This document shows, piece by piece, positions 10,265 through 22,059 of a stretch of DNA of 64,000 nt (its first letter is position 1; each line of letters opens with the position of its first letter). The notes under the pieces are model-generated. The model saw only the letters and a list, made by a program, of their open reading frames with translations. It did not search any database and had not been told where the DNA came from. Location of the stretch: assembly GCA_013368325.1 (NCBI GenBank), contig JAACJK010000114.1:496001-560000 (forward strand), written 5' to 3'. The position numbers were made by a program, and so were the translations under genes. The stretch comes from Ephemerocybe angulata (taxonomy: Eukaryota; Basidiomycota; Agaricomycetes; Agaricales; Psathyrellaceae).

Positions 10265-11940
10265 TCAAGTAGAACATACATGAAGGCTCTCCCTTACAAT
10301 TACACGCGCACTTGACCCTGAATGAGGTGTAGCCGAATATCCTAGCGACTGACAGCATCTTCCGCAAGAGTCTCCGGAGCCCACAACAGCACTGCCTTTT
10401 TCCAAGTTCGCACAGAATGCCACCGTCTCAAGTCCTTCAGAATGATCCCCACTATCTCTCTCCCCACTTCGTCGACCACAGCCCTTTCTCCGGGAGTCCA
10501 AAAATTCACTCGCCATGTCCCACCGCATTGGACTGGAGGGCTTCGACGGCGACGGCGCACTCGACATTGAGGACATATGTTGGCAGTCTTGGTGAGTTTA
10601 GCTCCCACTTTTCGTCACCGTGCCCGCTAAACATCGTGCCTCGCCAGACCCTCAAATGTTGCCAGATGGGTCCTTGTCTACCGTACGTCCCACCACCTCC
10701 ACTGCCCGGATGCTCATATATCGTGGTTAGGTTTCCTGCCTTCACTTTCTCTCGTCACGCTTTACCCTCGGACGCCCAATACGACTGCAACCTCCCCGCT
10801 CATTCGGACCACTTCACTTCTCGTAGAGACACCGGTGCGCAACCCAAGTCGACCCGTTTGCCGGACGCTCAAAAATCAAATTTAGGCACCCTGGCGTGGT
10901 ATTGCCCATATCCCTGCGAAGCCCGCAGCTGCCACGTCCACACATCCGTCTCGACCCTTACATCAGAATGCTCGCCTTCGCTACGCGCGGAACTGTGCCT
11001 CTCCGCACACCCGTACGTATATTTAGTCTGACTCAAATATCAAACTTAGATTTCCAGCGCTCTACTCACCATTTCGACCTATTCTGGCCAGTTATAGTGC
11101 TTCATACGACTTCTCCATGCAACGTAAGTCGCCTCACACCAGACGGAATCCCGCGGAGCGCTCTGACGTCCTATATCCTACAGCCAATTACCATGCATGA
11201 CAACCTCGGTACGTCGTCTGTTTAGACCCATTTTCCGGACGTTGAAATATAGTGTTTAGACTTTTCGGGCACGTCTCACCATTTTAGACAGCCCATCCAG
11301 CCCACGGTACGTCGTCTGTTTAGACCCGTTCTCCGGACGTTGAAATATAGTCTTTAGACTTTCCCGGGCACTTCATGCATTCTCGACCCCAGCGCTTCCC
11401 GTCCACGCCTTCATTCGCCATCCGGCCCAGATTCCTAGGCCCGTAAGTCCATCTCCTTGATGCCAACAAGAACATTTTGACATATCGTTCCTTGACACAG
11501 GCTACTCATTTTCTCGGAAGCTCTCGTACGTATGATCCACTTATTTAGAGGCATTTTCGGAAGCTCATATCTCACATTTCCCAGATCACCATCCGCCGGG
11601 CTCTCACGTCGCGTCGGTACCTGTGAGTTAATTTATTAGTGTACCCGCGCCTCCTGTACTGACGCTCTCTAAATTTGATTGTAGACTTCTGGGACATGTC
11701 GACGCAAATAAAGCTCCGTACGTACGTCCATACACACTTTCACCTCGGGGCCGGAAGCTCACGCGCCGTTTCCACGCCTTTCAAGGTTGCCTGGCGCTCT
11801 GCGCCAGCGCTGACTGAATTCTCCCGCTACCCTCACTTTGGTCGGCTCCCTCGCTGCCACGCGTTAGTGTTCTTCGAGGTGTTCCGTGCCAGCAGTGTGA
11901 GATTTGACCTCGGGCGACATCCGAATGCGGATCCCGATTA
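10265..11940 (+). other. Intron-dense region without a coherent reading frame; possible noncoding or relic transcript
   Basis: Reading the plus strand, many segments have fungal intron form (GTRNGT donor, 36-90 nt, YAG acceptor), for example 10592-10647, 10683-10730, 11013-11048, the interval following CATGCAAC at ~11120, those starting GTACGTCGTC at 11209 and 11307, and others near 11440, 11528, 11625 and 11704. They are separated by segments of only ~20-60 nt. Joining these does not give an open frame: a short start at ~10513 (MSHRIGLEGFDGDG) meets a stop at the first junction. On the minus strand 10608-10342 is open and contains WTPGERAVVDEVGREIVGII, an alternative relic. I cannot decide between a spliced noncoding RNA, a decayed gene and chance. 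Confidence 0.3.
11208..11371 (+). repeat. 98-bp tandem duplication of an intron-like unit
   Basis: 11208-11272 and 11306-11371 are near-identical: both open with GGTACGTCGTCTGTTTAGAC, share a GGACGTTGAAATATAGT core, and end GGGCAC. The offset is 98 bp, so a unit made of a short exon-like piece plus an intron-like piece was duplicated. Confidence 0.85.
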
Positions 11941-11942
11941 AG

Positions 11943-13250
11943 TTGAACATGTTATGTCAAAATTGAGTTGAGTGACGGCATGGGTAAGATAAGTGTGAGC
12001 GAGACGCCACCAAGCGACTCTCATGAGCTTGGGAAATGCGACTTGCTGGGGAGCTTTGACCGAGAGGCACGCGACCTAGCTCGGCTGAACAATTCGCGAC
12101 AGAATTGAATTTATTACATACCTGTGTGGGCGCACGCTTCGCGCGCGCCGGAACTTTACTTTAGCCAAGCCCACCCCAGTCTTCATCTCGCGAAATGGGG
12201 CTTCTTTACATTTGTAGCAGAGTAGGGACGGCGGGTATGGCGTACGTAGGTCTCCCTAGCTGGTGGATAGCCAGGCTGAACCCGCGGACCGGACTTAGGG
12301 TAAGCTCAGTGAGCTTACCCTAAGTCCGCCTAACCCAGACCTAACCCTTAGGCATGCTGTATTGTCTGGAATAGCGTATAAATAGACTCAATGCCAAGCG
12401 AAAATGCTTCAATTGAATAGAACAGACTGCGACCCGAATTTTGACTCGGTGCCCGGATGAATTTAACAAACATCATATTACTTCAACCCCGGGGTCCCCA
12501 GGACTCATACTCCAGAGTTCTGAGCACATTACGGAGGCAACAGCATTAAGGATGCATTCAGGACCTCAATATCAATATACCGAGACTATAGCTATGCTGG
12601 TAAATTAGCGCACGCTGAAATACGCACAGTGGTAGGACTTGTGCAACCCAAATTTCGAGGAATTCGGCCCTTCCAGATTGACGCTGTAACCCACGACATC
12701 TTCGCATCTGCTAGTATTATGGTAGACTTAATTTGCGTACGTTATCGGGGAAAATCGAAAGCGACCGAAGTTCGTTCGGTTTCTCGAGCAAAGTCATAAC
12801 TGACGGAGCCTGGCGCGCTGAACGCATTGAAATACCGACATATACGCGTTCCTCTGACCTCATGATGAACTGTAAATGAGGTCATATCTGGGGTAGGATG
12901 AAACCTATGAAATTCTGATAAAATATTGAGCTTTCGAGTCGAGATCCGGGAGGATCCGGGTCGCGATTCAGCGCGAAACAAAAATAAGCGCCCAAGATAA
13001 GATAAGCGCTTTGGCAAAGTATGCAGATTTCCCTCACAAATCGGGCTTCAAACGATGTTCAACTAAATATCAATTACAGTACTACATTAAGAAGTATGCT
13101 CAGGGCACCTCCCTCGCCATATTTCGAGAGCCCGACGTCCCAGAGATTGGAATGGGTCTGGCGTCTGCTCCCGCCAATTACCATCCCACACCACAAGCCC
13201 TTCCCAGCATGCGATACGTTTGATCTCCTTGGCACTTACGTGCACACAAT
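11943..13250 (+). repeat. Dispersed ~1.3-kb repeat, copy 1 (uninterrupted)
   Basis: The sequence aligns in the same orientation, with divergence, to two blocks further right: 11943-12780 with 48173-49000 (starting GTTGAACAT, with shared TGTCAAAATTGAGTTGAGTG and TTGATTACATACCTGTGTGG-like stretches) and ~12785-13250 with ~55770-56180 (shared AATAAGCGCCCAAGATAAGA and AGTA.TA..ATGAA.TAT.CTCAGGG). Copy 1 is contiguous where copy 2 is split by the transposon. It contains a strong palindrome (separate entry). There is no convincing ORF; a minus-strand 91-codon frame at 12742-13017 shares LSYLGRLFLF with one at 55758-55988, which reflects the repeat itself. The type of element is unknown; it may be a non-autonomous transposon. 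Confidence 0.75.
12290..12328. repeat. Perfect 18-bp palindrome with TTAGGG in the arm
   Basis: Arms 12290-12307 and 12311-12328 (CGGACTTAGGGTAAGCTC and its exact complement) are separated by 3 nt. The same palindrome with a 2-nt loop is at 48547-48584 in repeat copy 2. Conservation of both arms while the flanks diverge suggests functional or structural constraint, for example as part of a mobile element. Confidence 0.85.
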
Positions 13251-13439
13251 CTGTGATGTAAGATATGGGTTTCTTGACAGCTGGCGGTTGGTGCGAACCG
13301 GGGAGGGTAATGGAGGTACTCCGCGCATCGCAACATACGCACACTTGCACCTCACTGAGAATCGAGATTGATTTGCATGTTCGACCACTTTCAGAGGCTG
13401 TAGCACATGTATTACACTGTTATGAGTGGGTCATACCAC

Positions 13440-14075
13440 CCCGACCCACCAAAGCGACCCCAAGCTGAGCGAACCTCGCAATGACAGATCCGACGCACCG
13501 CGACTTCAACAAGTCCTCCCCGTCCCGTTCGCCCCATTCCACCCCATTCAAACAGCTCCTCTTCGCTACCCGGGTGACGTACATACGTAAGCAATGCCAT
13601 CAGACATCCAGAATATTCCCATGTCTTCAGGGAGACCTTTGCATGAGCAGAAATAGAGCTCCGGGCGTACGGTTGCTACATGCACTTACACCATACCGAG
13701 ATTGAATGCGCACGTTCCCGCACTTCCATAGACTACACCCACTATATTGGACCTACCACGAGTAGTTTTAAGTAACTTTCAGTCCCACCAACGCCATCCC
13801 AAGCTGAGCACACCCTCACAATCCAGATCCAACCAACAGCAATATCACCAAGTCCTCCCCGTCCCATTCACCCAGATCCACCCATTCAAACGGTTTCCTC
13901 TTCGCTACCCGGTGACGTACATACGTAAGTATATTTATAGGACAGCTGGAATACTCCCATGCCTTCAGGGCAATCTTTGCTCATGTCAAGGTTCGAAGAC
14001 GCGGTTGGGCTAGCGTAGACACGAAAATACGTGCATTTCCGACTTGGCATATTTACGTAGAATACGCGCGTTCTA
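13440..14075 (+). repeat. ~340-bp tandem duplication
   Basis: 13440-13720 and 13785-14070 are imperfect direct copies with an offset of about 340. Shared anchors include CCCAAGCTGAGC, GTCCTCCCCGTCCC, CCATTCAAACGG/AG.TCCTCTTCGCTACCCGG and GTGACGTACATACGTAAG. Neither copy holds a supported reading frame, although GACGTACATACGTAAG resembles an exon end followed by a donor in both copies. Confidence 0.75.
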
Positions 14076-14499
14076 AACATCCCATACATGGAATCCTAGC
14101 CTGTACGAGCAAATTTCACTTTGAGATGGAGGCAAACTCGACTTGAGCTTGTCAAACGAGAGCACGCACAAAGCCCATCCTCATTGTACCGTTGCGCACA
14201 ACACACCCGATTACAACGCCTGGAGTTCAGGTACCCGCCCGCAGGTAATACACAGCCCATCATTACACTTTTCTCTCCCACTGTCAGCGTCGCATCGCGC
14301 TCTTACCGAGATCTCAAGCGTATGGAGGATGAAAAGCCTGGACGCCCAGCGCGCGATGGAAACGCGAAATAACGATATGTAAACCGAAATTGCATTCAAC
14401 ATGGGTACGTACACTAAGTTACATGGGAGAGTTCGAGTTCCCCGGATATTCGGAGCACCCAAAATACAGGGCGGAAGCGATTGCAGAAATGGATAAAAG

Positions 14500-16960
14500 A
14501 CGAAAGGACTCACCGAGTTGAAGCATCCCACTCCTCCCTTCCCTTTCTCCCTCCTCCTCTCCCTTCACACCCAGGCCCACCTCTACATCTAACCTCGCTC
14601 ACCATCGTCCTTTGGCCTCTTGTCGTCGCCTCCCTGGTGCTGCTCGTTGTGCCCAGCGACGACGAGGAGCCTTGCTCGTCGTCGTGCTCGGTGAGTCCGC
14701 CTCGATTGATGTCATTCTTCGGCATCTTTGGCTTACCTTTATATTCGCTTGCAGCTGCCACGTCTCTCTCCGCCACCACCACCACCTGTCTATTCACCGG
14801 TCAGTAATATTCCATTCCCTTCGCCGTCAACAAGTCACTGACCTCGTCGTTGCAGATATCCTGGACACCGCGAGCGACGACTGGGGGATGGAATGGTAAG
14901 TCCCTGCTCGTCGCACAGGTCTGGCTCGCACTCACCTCGTCGCTGTAGGTCGTCCTTCACAGCGAGCAGGACAGCTCCACGAGTGTCGAGCACTCACTCG
15001 TCGCCGTCGTCTCACCTGCCTTCAAGTCACCGACACGGCGTCCTCGACGTCGTGGCCAACAATGAAGCCTAGCAAAGGTAAGCGTCGCTTTGCATGATGT
15101 CCTGCTGTTGAAAACTCACCGCACTCCAGCCGCTGTCACCACGCCCCACAGCCGGACACCTTCCCTCACCGTGGATGTCGTCGTCGAGCACACCGTATCC
15201 AGCCGACTCTGCTCTCGCCGCCGTCATCAATGCTCGAGCATGGTGAGCTCAACGCACGCTAACGACTACTTCGCACTCACATCGCCAACGCAGGTCCTGC
15301 AAGCAACACACGGCGGCGAGGACCCCTTGTCGTCGACGTCGTAGTCGTCCCCATCGTCGCATGCGTCGTCGAGCACGTCGCTCCTGGGGCCATCCTGGCG
15401 CGTTCCAGACTGCAAGCAGCTACAAGCAAGTTCAGTCATTTCATTCCATGATGTACTTGCTTTACTGACCTTTTGACATCCCACTCCAGACTCTCTACTC
15501 AAAACTGCACCCGCTCTCGAAAAAGTAAGGCCGTCGTCGTTGTCGTCAATTTCAAGAGTCACTCACGGCCTGCAGATTCAAACCTCACCCCCGGCTCGTC
15601 GCCCACGTCCACCAGCCCCGACCTTTGTTCCCCCAGACGCTGGCGTTGTGAAGCGAGCCCACGCCCCGTTGCTCGAGTACCCGGGACAGATGCTCGCACG
15701 ACGTCCACATCACATTCTCGGATGCTCAGCGCTCAACCGTTGGTGCTCGTTGGTGAGTGTCATTGATGTTTTCGTTCATAGCCGGGCTGACGTGCTGTTC
15801 TTCTTTTAGAGATTTGAACGTAAAGGTGAGTAGACACGGATATGGGGGTAGTTCAATGCTCACATGTCTTCGTGTCTAGCACGCCGCTCCCAGCCTGTGT
15901 CCACAACGCCCGCCTCTGTCGTTGTTCTGAGCGCTGAAGTCGGTGCGCCTCGTCTTCGATTCCCGCTTCGTTTCTGGGCCAGAAATACACTACGTAGGTA
16001 AGCCGTTCCGCTTCACGATTGAATAGAGCGTGCGACTCACCTGTTCTTGCACCCATCATCGTGCTGCAGGTCCTCGCCATCCCCCTCGGATGCCGGAAGT
16101 GTTGCGCCGGGGTCTGCACGACGCCAGATCGCCGTGCTATGAGTCGTCGCTTGCTGTGCGGCCGTCGCACTGTTTTCTTTGGTGCCTGGTTCCGGTCGTC
16201 ATCGTAGAGGCATGCTGAGCGTCGAATGGTGCTGCAGGGTTCGAGGCGGCTCGCACGGGTGACCTAGGAAGTGTGTGAGTCGATTCGTTTGACGATATAT
16301 TCAAAGTACTGACCTTGACATATCGTTCTAGCGTTGAGCTTTTGGCTTTCGTGCTGCAACTGACTCGTAGTGCGGGTATGGGATCGCCGTGCTGCAGAGG
16401 CAGTTGCTCTGTTGCTCTGGTTGGCGGTGAGTTGTGAGCTTGTCGTTGCTTCACGGCTCGCACGAGGGACCTTGGCTAGTGCGCGATCTCGGTAAGTCTA
16501 ATTGTCGGTGTCGTGATTCCAGCGTGACGACGTTGATAGTCCGGATGCGGGGCTGCCGTGCAGCAGAGAGCGTCGTTGTGGTTGTTGATGAGTTGTGCTG
16601 GCGACGATTCGCGTATACGAGCCTCGATAGGCCGGGATGTAGTATCTACAGTAGCTTAGATATGAATGTGAATCCAGGGGACAGCAGTTGGGAACGAAAG
16701 AACACTCACCTGAGATCGCGTCCAAGCCGAGTGCCTTGATCGAAAATCGGTGGGCAGCGTGCAGTGGATGGAGGCGAAAGCGAAGGAGCGTGCGAACAAA
16801 ATACAGTGGCAGCGCGTCAGAAACGCGTCCGAGGTGCGGGAGAGAGCGTTGAGCGGCGTGGCCGCGGTATGAAGGTTATGGTCGAGGTCAAGTCGAGGTT
16901 GAAGGACGGGATCGCGAACTCGTGGCCAATTCAGTCTGATCCGGAACAACCGGACTAAAT
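14500..16960 (+). other. Second intron-dense region, GTCGTC-rich, coding status unresolved
   Basis: Plus-strand intron-like segments recur: 14692-14754 (GTGAGT..TTGCAG), 14800-14853 (GTCAGT..TTGCAG), 14897-14948 (GTAAGT..CTGTAG after GGAATG), 15079-15128 (GTAAGC..CTCCAG), 15242-15293 (GTGAGC..ACGCAG), 15826-15880 (GTGAGT..GTCTAG) and 15999-16069 (GTAAGC..CTGCAG). The intervening 40-150-nt pieces are rich in GTCGTC/CTCGTC and do not join into one frame on either strand. The density and spacing of splice-like signals exceed what ordinary intergenic DNA shows elsewhere in this window. A spliced noncoding RNA or degenerated repeat-derived gene are both possible. Confidence 0.3.
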
Positions 16961-17142
16961 GGTCTTCGAGCGCGATCACCGAACTCTACCATCGACCACC
17001 ACCATCGCACTGTACCTCTGACCGGTGCATTCTCAGGTATTTAAAAGAATGCACGGGTAGACTTGTGAGTCGATACACTGCGGAAATCCACTGGGAACTC
17101 ACCTGAACTCTGCAGATACCCGACACGAATACCACTTCAATC

Positions 17143-20100
17143 ATGGCGAAGAAAGCAACAGGAAAGACTATGGAACGTTTGAATGTCACGAAACTACTCG
17201 TCCTCGGCTTGCTATTTCATGTTGTCTTCATCAACTCCGTCTTCGACTGCTACTTTACGAGCCCCGTTGTGAGCGGGATGAAGCGCTTCGGCGTTGGGTC
17301 TGCACCAGCGAAGCGGCTGGTGCTCATTGTCGGTGAGTCTAATAGTACACCTTGGAACGTTTTACTCACTTAAACTATAGGTGACGGCCTGCGAGCGGAC
17401 CTACTGCTCAACTTGGACGCGTTTCCGAACATCCCTGGCTCTCCGAAGGTTGTAGCTCCCTACCTGAGGTCAATCGTCGAAGAGAGAGGGGCATTCGGCA
17501 TCTCTCATACGCGTGTGCCGACGGAGAGTAGGCCAGGGCACGTCGCTATCATTGGGGGGATGTACGAGGATGTGTCTGCTGTCACCGAGGTGCGTTGCAT
17601 AGTCTGTTTTGTCGTATGGCTCTGATACTACCTTCAGGGATGGAAAGTGAACCCAGTATGTTGAATGTCTACGCCGCGAAGATTCCAGCTTACCTGCCAG
17701 AAAGGTCGACTTCGATTCAGTCTTCAACCAGTCGAGTTCGACGTACTCGTTCGGCTCTCCCGACATTCTGCCCATGTTCGCGCGCGGGGCGACCCCAGGA
17801 AAGGTCAAGGAGTGGAGTTATCACGAGGACGATGAGGACTTTACGAAAGGTGCGCCGAATCAAAGTCCAGGGATGCTCGTACTGACGTTTGATTGAAGAC
17901 GCTACGGCGTTGGACTTGTGGGTCCTCGACCACCTCGAAGAACTCTTCCGAAACGCAACCACGAACGTAAAGCTCAACCACGAACTGCGGCAAAACAAGG
18001 TCGTCTTCTTCCTCCACCTCCTCGGCCTCGACACCACAGGCCACTCGTACCGACCCCACTCCAAGGAATACATGAACAACATCCGCGTCGTAGACGACAT
18101 CGTCCGACGCGCCGAGGCCCTGATGACAGAGTTCTACGGCGACGACGGAACGAGCTTCATCTTCACCGCGGACCACGGGATGTCAGAGATCGGGAACCAC
18201 GGTGACGGGCGTACGTCCATCCGTCCCTTCCCAATCCCTACCCACTAGCGCTGACCTCTTCCACAGACCCAGATAACACGCGCACCCCGCTCATCGCGTG
18301 GGGGAAAGGTGTGCGGGGGCCGCTCGCCGACGCCGACGCTGCGTCGCATGACGCCTATTCGGAACCATGGGGGCTCAGCCATCTGTACAGGCGCGACGTG
18401 GAACAGGCGGATATTGCGAGTCTCATGGCTGCGCTTGTTGGCATTGACTGGCCTGTGAACAGTGTCGGTGTGCTGCCGGACGTTGATCCTTCGCGCCCAG
18501 GGTATTTGGACCCGGCTACGGGCGAGGAGGGAATTTCGAGAGCGGCACTCGTGAATGCAAAGGTGAACCCAGATATCGCGTATACCAGCACGAGGTTCTA
18601 ACGTCTCCTTCAGGTCATCTTGGAACAGTACCGCGTCAAACACGGTAGGTCAATTTGTCGTTCTCTGCTATTGTCGAGCCTAACACCCCACCCAGAACTC
18701 AAAATGCAACACACCCTCCTCTACAAGCCATTCCCCGCCCTCCCAGACTCCATACCCGGCTCCTCCCGCCTCGCCTCAATAGAATCCTACATCAAATCCG
18801 GCGCCTGGCACGCAGCGAAGCAAGAAGCGGCAAACCTCATCCGCGACGGCCTCGCGGGTCTGCACTATCTGCAGACCTACGACAGATTCCTCATCCGCGC
18901 CATCGTGACGCTCGCGTACACAGGCTGGGCGGCGTTCGCGTCGATGTACGCCTTCAAGTTCCGTCCGAGCGCGGAGTCTGAGTCTCGAGGGGGCTGGTAT
19001 GGGAATGGTGTGAATGTGGGGGCTGCGGTGGTGCTGGTTGGCTCGTGGGTCGCGTTTGCGGTGCAGAAATCGCCGTGGTCGTTTTATGTTTATGTTTCGT
19101 TTCCGGTGTATTTCTGGCGGGAGTTCTTACTGCGTGGAGCACCGGAGTTGGTTTCTAGGATTGCTGCACGAGGCTCGAGCTTGACGATACTTCTATGGGT
19201 GGGGTTCGTCATCGCGTCTACGCAAGCCATGGTGGTATGTCCAGTATCTCCCTTTTACCTAAGTAAGCTAATCGGAGAGCCTATTTAGGTCGGTTACACC
19301 CACCGCTCCGTCTGGAGTGCGGGCTTCATAGTAATGGGTCTGCTCTGGCCCTTATTCTGGCCACGAAACATGAAGCAGCGGGCGGTAATCTGGGCGGGGT
19401 GGGCCGCGCTATGCAGTGTGAACGCCATATTCCCGCTGTTGTCTGTGAACAAAACGGAGAGCGTGATCACGATGTGCGTCTATTCTTCCACCTCTCTATT
19501 CATCCCATTTACATGTGCTGACGAACTTGGTTGTGTTGATAGACTTGCAGGCGGCTGCGCGATTTGGCTACTAGGTTGGCTTGGCTTGCTGGTTCTGCAG
19601 TCTAGTGTTCCGTCCAACCCTGGCCAAGAGGCGCAGCTGGGCCTTGCACGCCAGGCATTTGTGGTCCAGGTAAGCGCTGTCAACCACGATGAGTTTGAAT
19701 ATGGACCGTTTGCTAATACCTTACCTGTGCAGAGCATCTTTCTCGCTGCGGCGATGGCGATAACGCAGTCCTCGATATCACACCTGCGAGCGAAGACCGG
19801 GCTCCCGCTCTCTAACCAAATCGCTGGCTGGCTCGTCTTAGGGATGTCTTCGGCGTTCCCGTTCACAAACATCCTCGCAGACCCAGCTCCGAGGGCCAAG
19901 ATTCTGCGGTACTTCATGGGCTTCGGGCCTGCGTTCGTTATTCTGTCGATCAGCGTTGAAGGCCTCTTTTATGCGGCCTTCTCAGCGTGTCTTGTGGCGT
20001 GGATCGAGGTGGAGACGCGCGTTCGATCCGCAGAGAGGAGTAGGGTGCAGTCTGTGGAAAGTTCGGAGGTGCAAAAGGACGACGGAAAGACGACACAGCT

Positions 20101-20843
20101 GTCGCTCACTGATTATCGCTTCCAATCTTCCGACGCCCGAATCGCTGTGATGTTCCTTTTCTTTGTTCAGATCGCGTTTTTCGGAACTGGCAAGTGCGTG
20201 TTTTCGTTCTCGTGGCTCGGCTTGAACGTGACTTACTGACTGTCGTTCATTCAATTCAGTGTGGCTTCCATCTCGTACGTCCTCTTTCGGCCCAGTTTTC
20301 GTTTCGCGACTGAGCGATGAAAACATCCTTAGATCGTTCTACCTCAGCCCCGTGTATCGCCTGATACCCATATTCAACCCATTCTTCATGGCATCCCTCC
20401 TGGTAACTACTTCCAACTCGTGGAAAGTCGAAGTTGCTAACGCCCCGTTTGCCTCTCTTTCAGATATTCAAGATCTTAGCGCCGTATATTATGCTTGGAA
20501 TCGCGTTCTCGCAGCTAAACAGAGGTTTAAGCCTCCCACCGTTCTCGCTACTTCTCGTTGCGCTTACTATTGTAGACGGTACGTCAAGCTGACCCTATCT
20601 TGCTCGGGCAATTTTATCCCATCGTCTTTCAAAATATCAGCTAACGTTTTACCTCTCGCGGCAGGTATGACTTTGACATTCTTCTTCAAGGTGCAAGACA
20701 CGGGCTCGTGGCTGGAGATCGGCCAGTCTATCACGTTCTTCTGCATTGCTTCGCTGCTGCTGCTTTGGGCGGCAGGAGTGTCGGCGGCGGGAGAGATGAT
20801 TATGGCTGGGCCTTCGAGGGGGCGACGATCGAAGGTGGATTAG
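17143..20843 (+). CDS. mcd4: GPI ethanolamine phosphate transferase 1 (Mcd4/PIG-N)
   Basis: Mcd4/PIG-N adds phosphoethanolamine to the first mannose of GPI precursors in the ER lumen. Fifteen exons join in frame: 17143-17332, 17381-17589, 17638-17655, 17705-17849, 17899-18210, 18267-18562, 18614-18644, 18696-19234, 19289-19473, 19543-19669, 19733-20193, 20260-20274, 20333-20402, 20464-20578, 20665-20843, giving roughly 960 residues, the usual family size. The N-terminus has a single hydrophobic signal-anchor ([17 protein letters not shown]). The alkaline-phosphatase-like domain follows with [46 protein letters not shown] and [24 protein letters not shown], which are the metal and nucleophile sites (Thr in VPTESRPGH region). 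The C-terminal half is a multi-spanning PigN domain. No break was found. A four-exon copy lies at 8625-9467. Confidence 0.95.
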
Positions 20844-20957
20844 ATGTATCTCAAGGGTGTATTTATTTCGGATATCTAACATGGACTTTTGGTATTGACT
20901 GGGCGTTCGGGAGAACCGGTGGGGCCTCAACAAAACATTACAATTCTAATCACGGTC

Positions 20958-21794
20958 CTACATTCGCTGCTCCAACTGAGCCAAAGCTGCGCGAAACCCA
21001 ACCTGCTCCATTCGAAGAGCGGCGAGGTCGTCTCGAATCCTGGTTTGGTCTTGCTCAAGTCTCGCTGCCAACTCTTCGACTTCTTCATTTCGATAGGTCT
21101 GTTTGGTTCGGGTGCCAGAACTGGAGCCTTGGACGAATGTGCCACGACCGACGACGGCTGGGCGGCGGAACGAAGGTATGATCACCTCTGGAACCTCCTG
21201 CTTGACGTTAACCATCTTCCTCTTCACAGCGCGCTCCTTCCCATCATGCTGTCCCATAATCTTTCGCTTCTCTCCCACTCGCACCAGATCCTTAACAATG
21301 GCGTCGTCCGAAGCGCCATCGGTGACCACTTCGACTATCTCGCATTTACCAGAATGAAGTTTGCATTCCTGGCATTTCGAGTACGCCGTGTTCCCGATCC
21401 AGACCCGTTGGACGTTTGTCGCCTTGACACTTCGATGCTCTGCTATATCCATGCGGAGGCAATCGATACCCAGCTCCCTGCACCTCTCGCATTCTCCTTC
21501 GTCTCCCATTACTTCCCATATGATTTCGAGAGCGTCAAGCTCCCTTTCCTTCATAGTGGGGCGCCTCTTCTGCTTCTGGAGCTCTTTTTGCGCAGCGGCC
21601 TTCCTCTCCAGCGCTTTCTGAGCGCGCATTGCGGCCCTCGCGTCTTCCTCCGCTTTGTGTTTCATCTTCTCGAGTTTAGCCCGCTGAGCTGCGATCTGGG
21701 CGAGTGTGTTGTGGTGGTCTTGTGCTTCGATTTGGAGGCGACGAAGCTCGGCCTCTAGTTGTTCTGAAGATCCATGGCGAGTCGCAACAGGCAT
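20958..21794 (-). CDS. Cys-rich coiled-coil protein, paralogue 1
   Basis: Apparently intronless, 278 residues, starting MPVATRHGSSEQLEAEL. Residues ~10-85 are strongly helical and heptad-like (Glu/Lys/Gln/Ala-rich). The central Cys region reads IIWEVMGDEGECERCRELGIDCLR and, ~30 residues on, AYSKCQECKLHSGKCE: C-x2-C-x6-C and C-x2-C-x6-C, which could bind zinc in a way reminiscent of fungal Zn2Cys6 clusters split into two halves. A basic segment (KRKIMGQ.., VKRKMVNVKQE) and a C-terminal coiled coil (EEVEELAARLEQDQTRIRDDL) follow. The layout suggests a dimeric nuclear, possibly DNA-binding, protein; this is inference. Two paralogues follow on the same strand. Its 3' end lies 114 bp from the convergent end of mcd4. 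Confidence 0.75.
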   Translation of the reverse strand: MPVATRHGSSEQLEAELRRLQIEAQDHHNTLAQIAAQRAKLEKMKHKAEEDARAAMRAQKALERKAAAQKELQKQKRRPTMKERELDALEIIWEVMGDEGECERCRELGIDCLRMDIAEHRSVKATNVQRVWIGNTAYSKCQECKLHSGKCEIVEVVTDGASDDAIVKDLVRVGEKRKIMGQHDGKERAVKRKMVNVKQEVPEVIIPSFRRPAVVGRGTFVQGSSSGTRTKQTYRNEEVEELAARLEQDQTRIRDDLAALRMEQVGFRAALAQLEQRM

Positions 21795-22059
21795 ACTTTA
21801 GAGGTTTTTAGAGGTTGGGGTCTTTGAAATTGGAGGGATGGATGGGTCTGCCAATAGTGCCTGAGGGGAAATGAAGCGGAGGTAAGATGAAGGTGCTCCT
21901 CACGTCATTCACGGTACGAGCTGATATCGATTCCAGGAGCAGATCCGAGGCGCGATCCCAATATAAAAATATGTCACACAGAGATAGGCACTCGATGATG
22001 CCTTCGCTATTCTCGGTATCGTCCGGTCTTGCTAGAGTGTCAGGTGGGCAAGTGGTACC

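Noticed and set aside
10417..11031. 204-codon plus-strand frame
   Set aside because: It runs straight through several good intron-like segments and has low-complexity Ser/Pro/Cys composition with no recognisable motif.
12290..12328. TTAGGG inside the palindrome read as telomeric sequence
   Set aside because: Only one unit per arm, no array; it is part of a dispersed repeat.
20889..21758. 289-codon plus frame antisense to the Cys-rich paralogue 1
   Set aside because: It is the shadow of the minus-strand coding frame, whose Cys clusters are shared with two paralogues.
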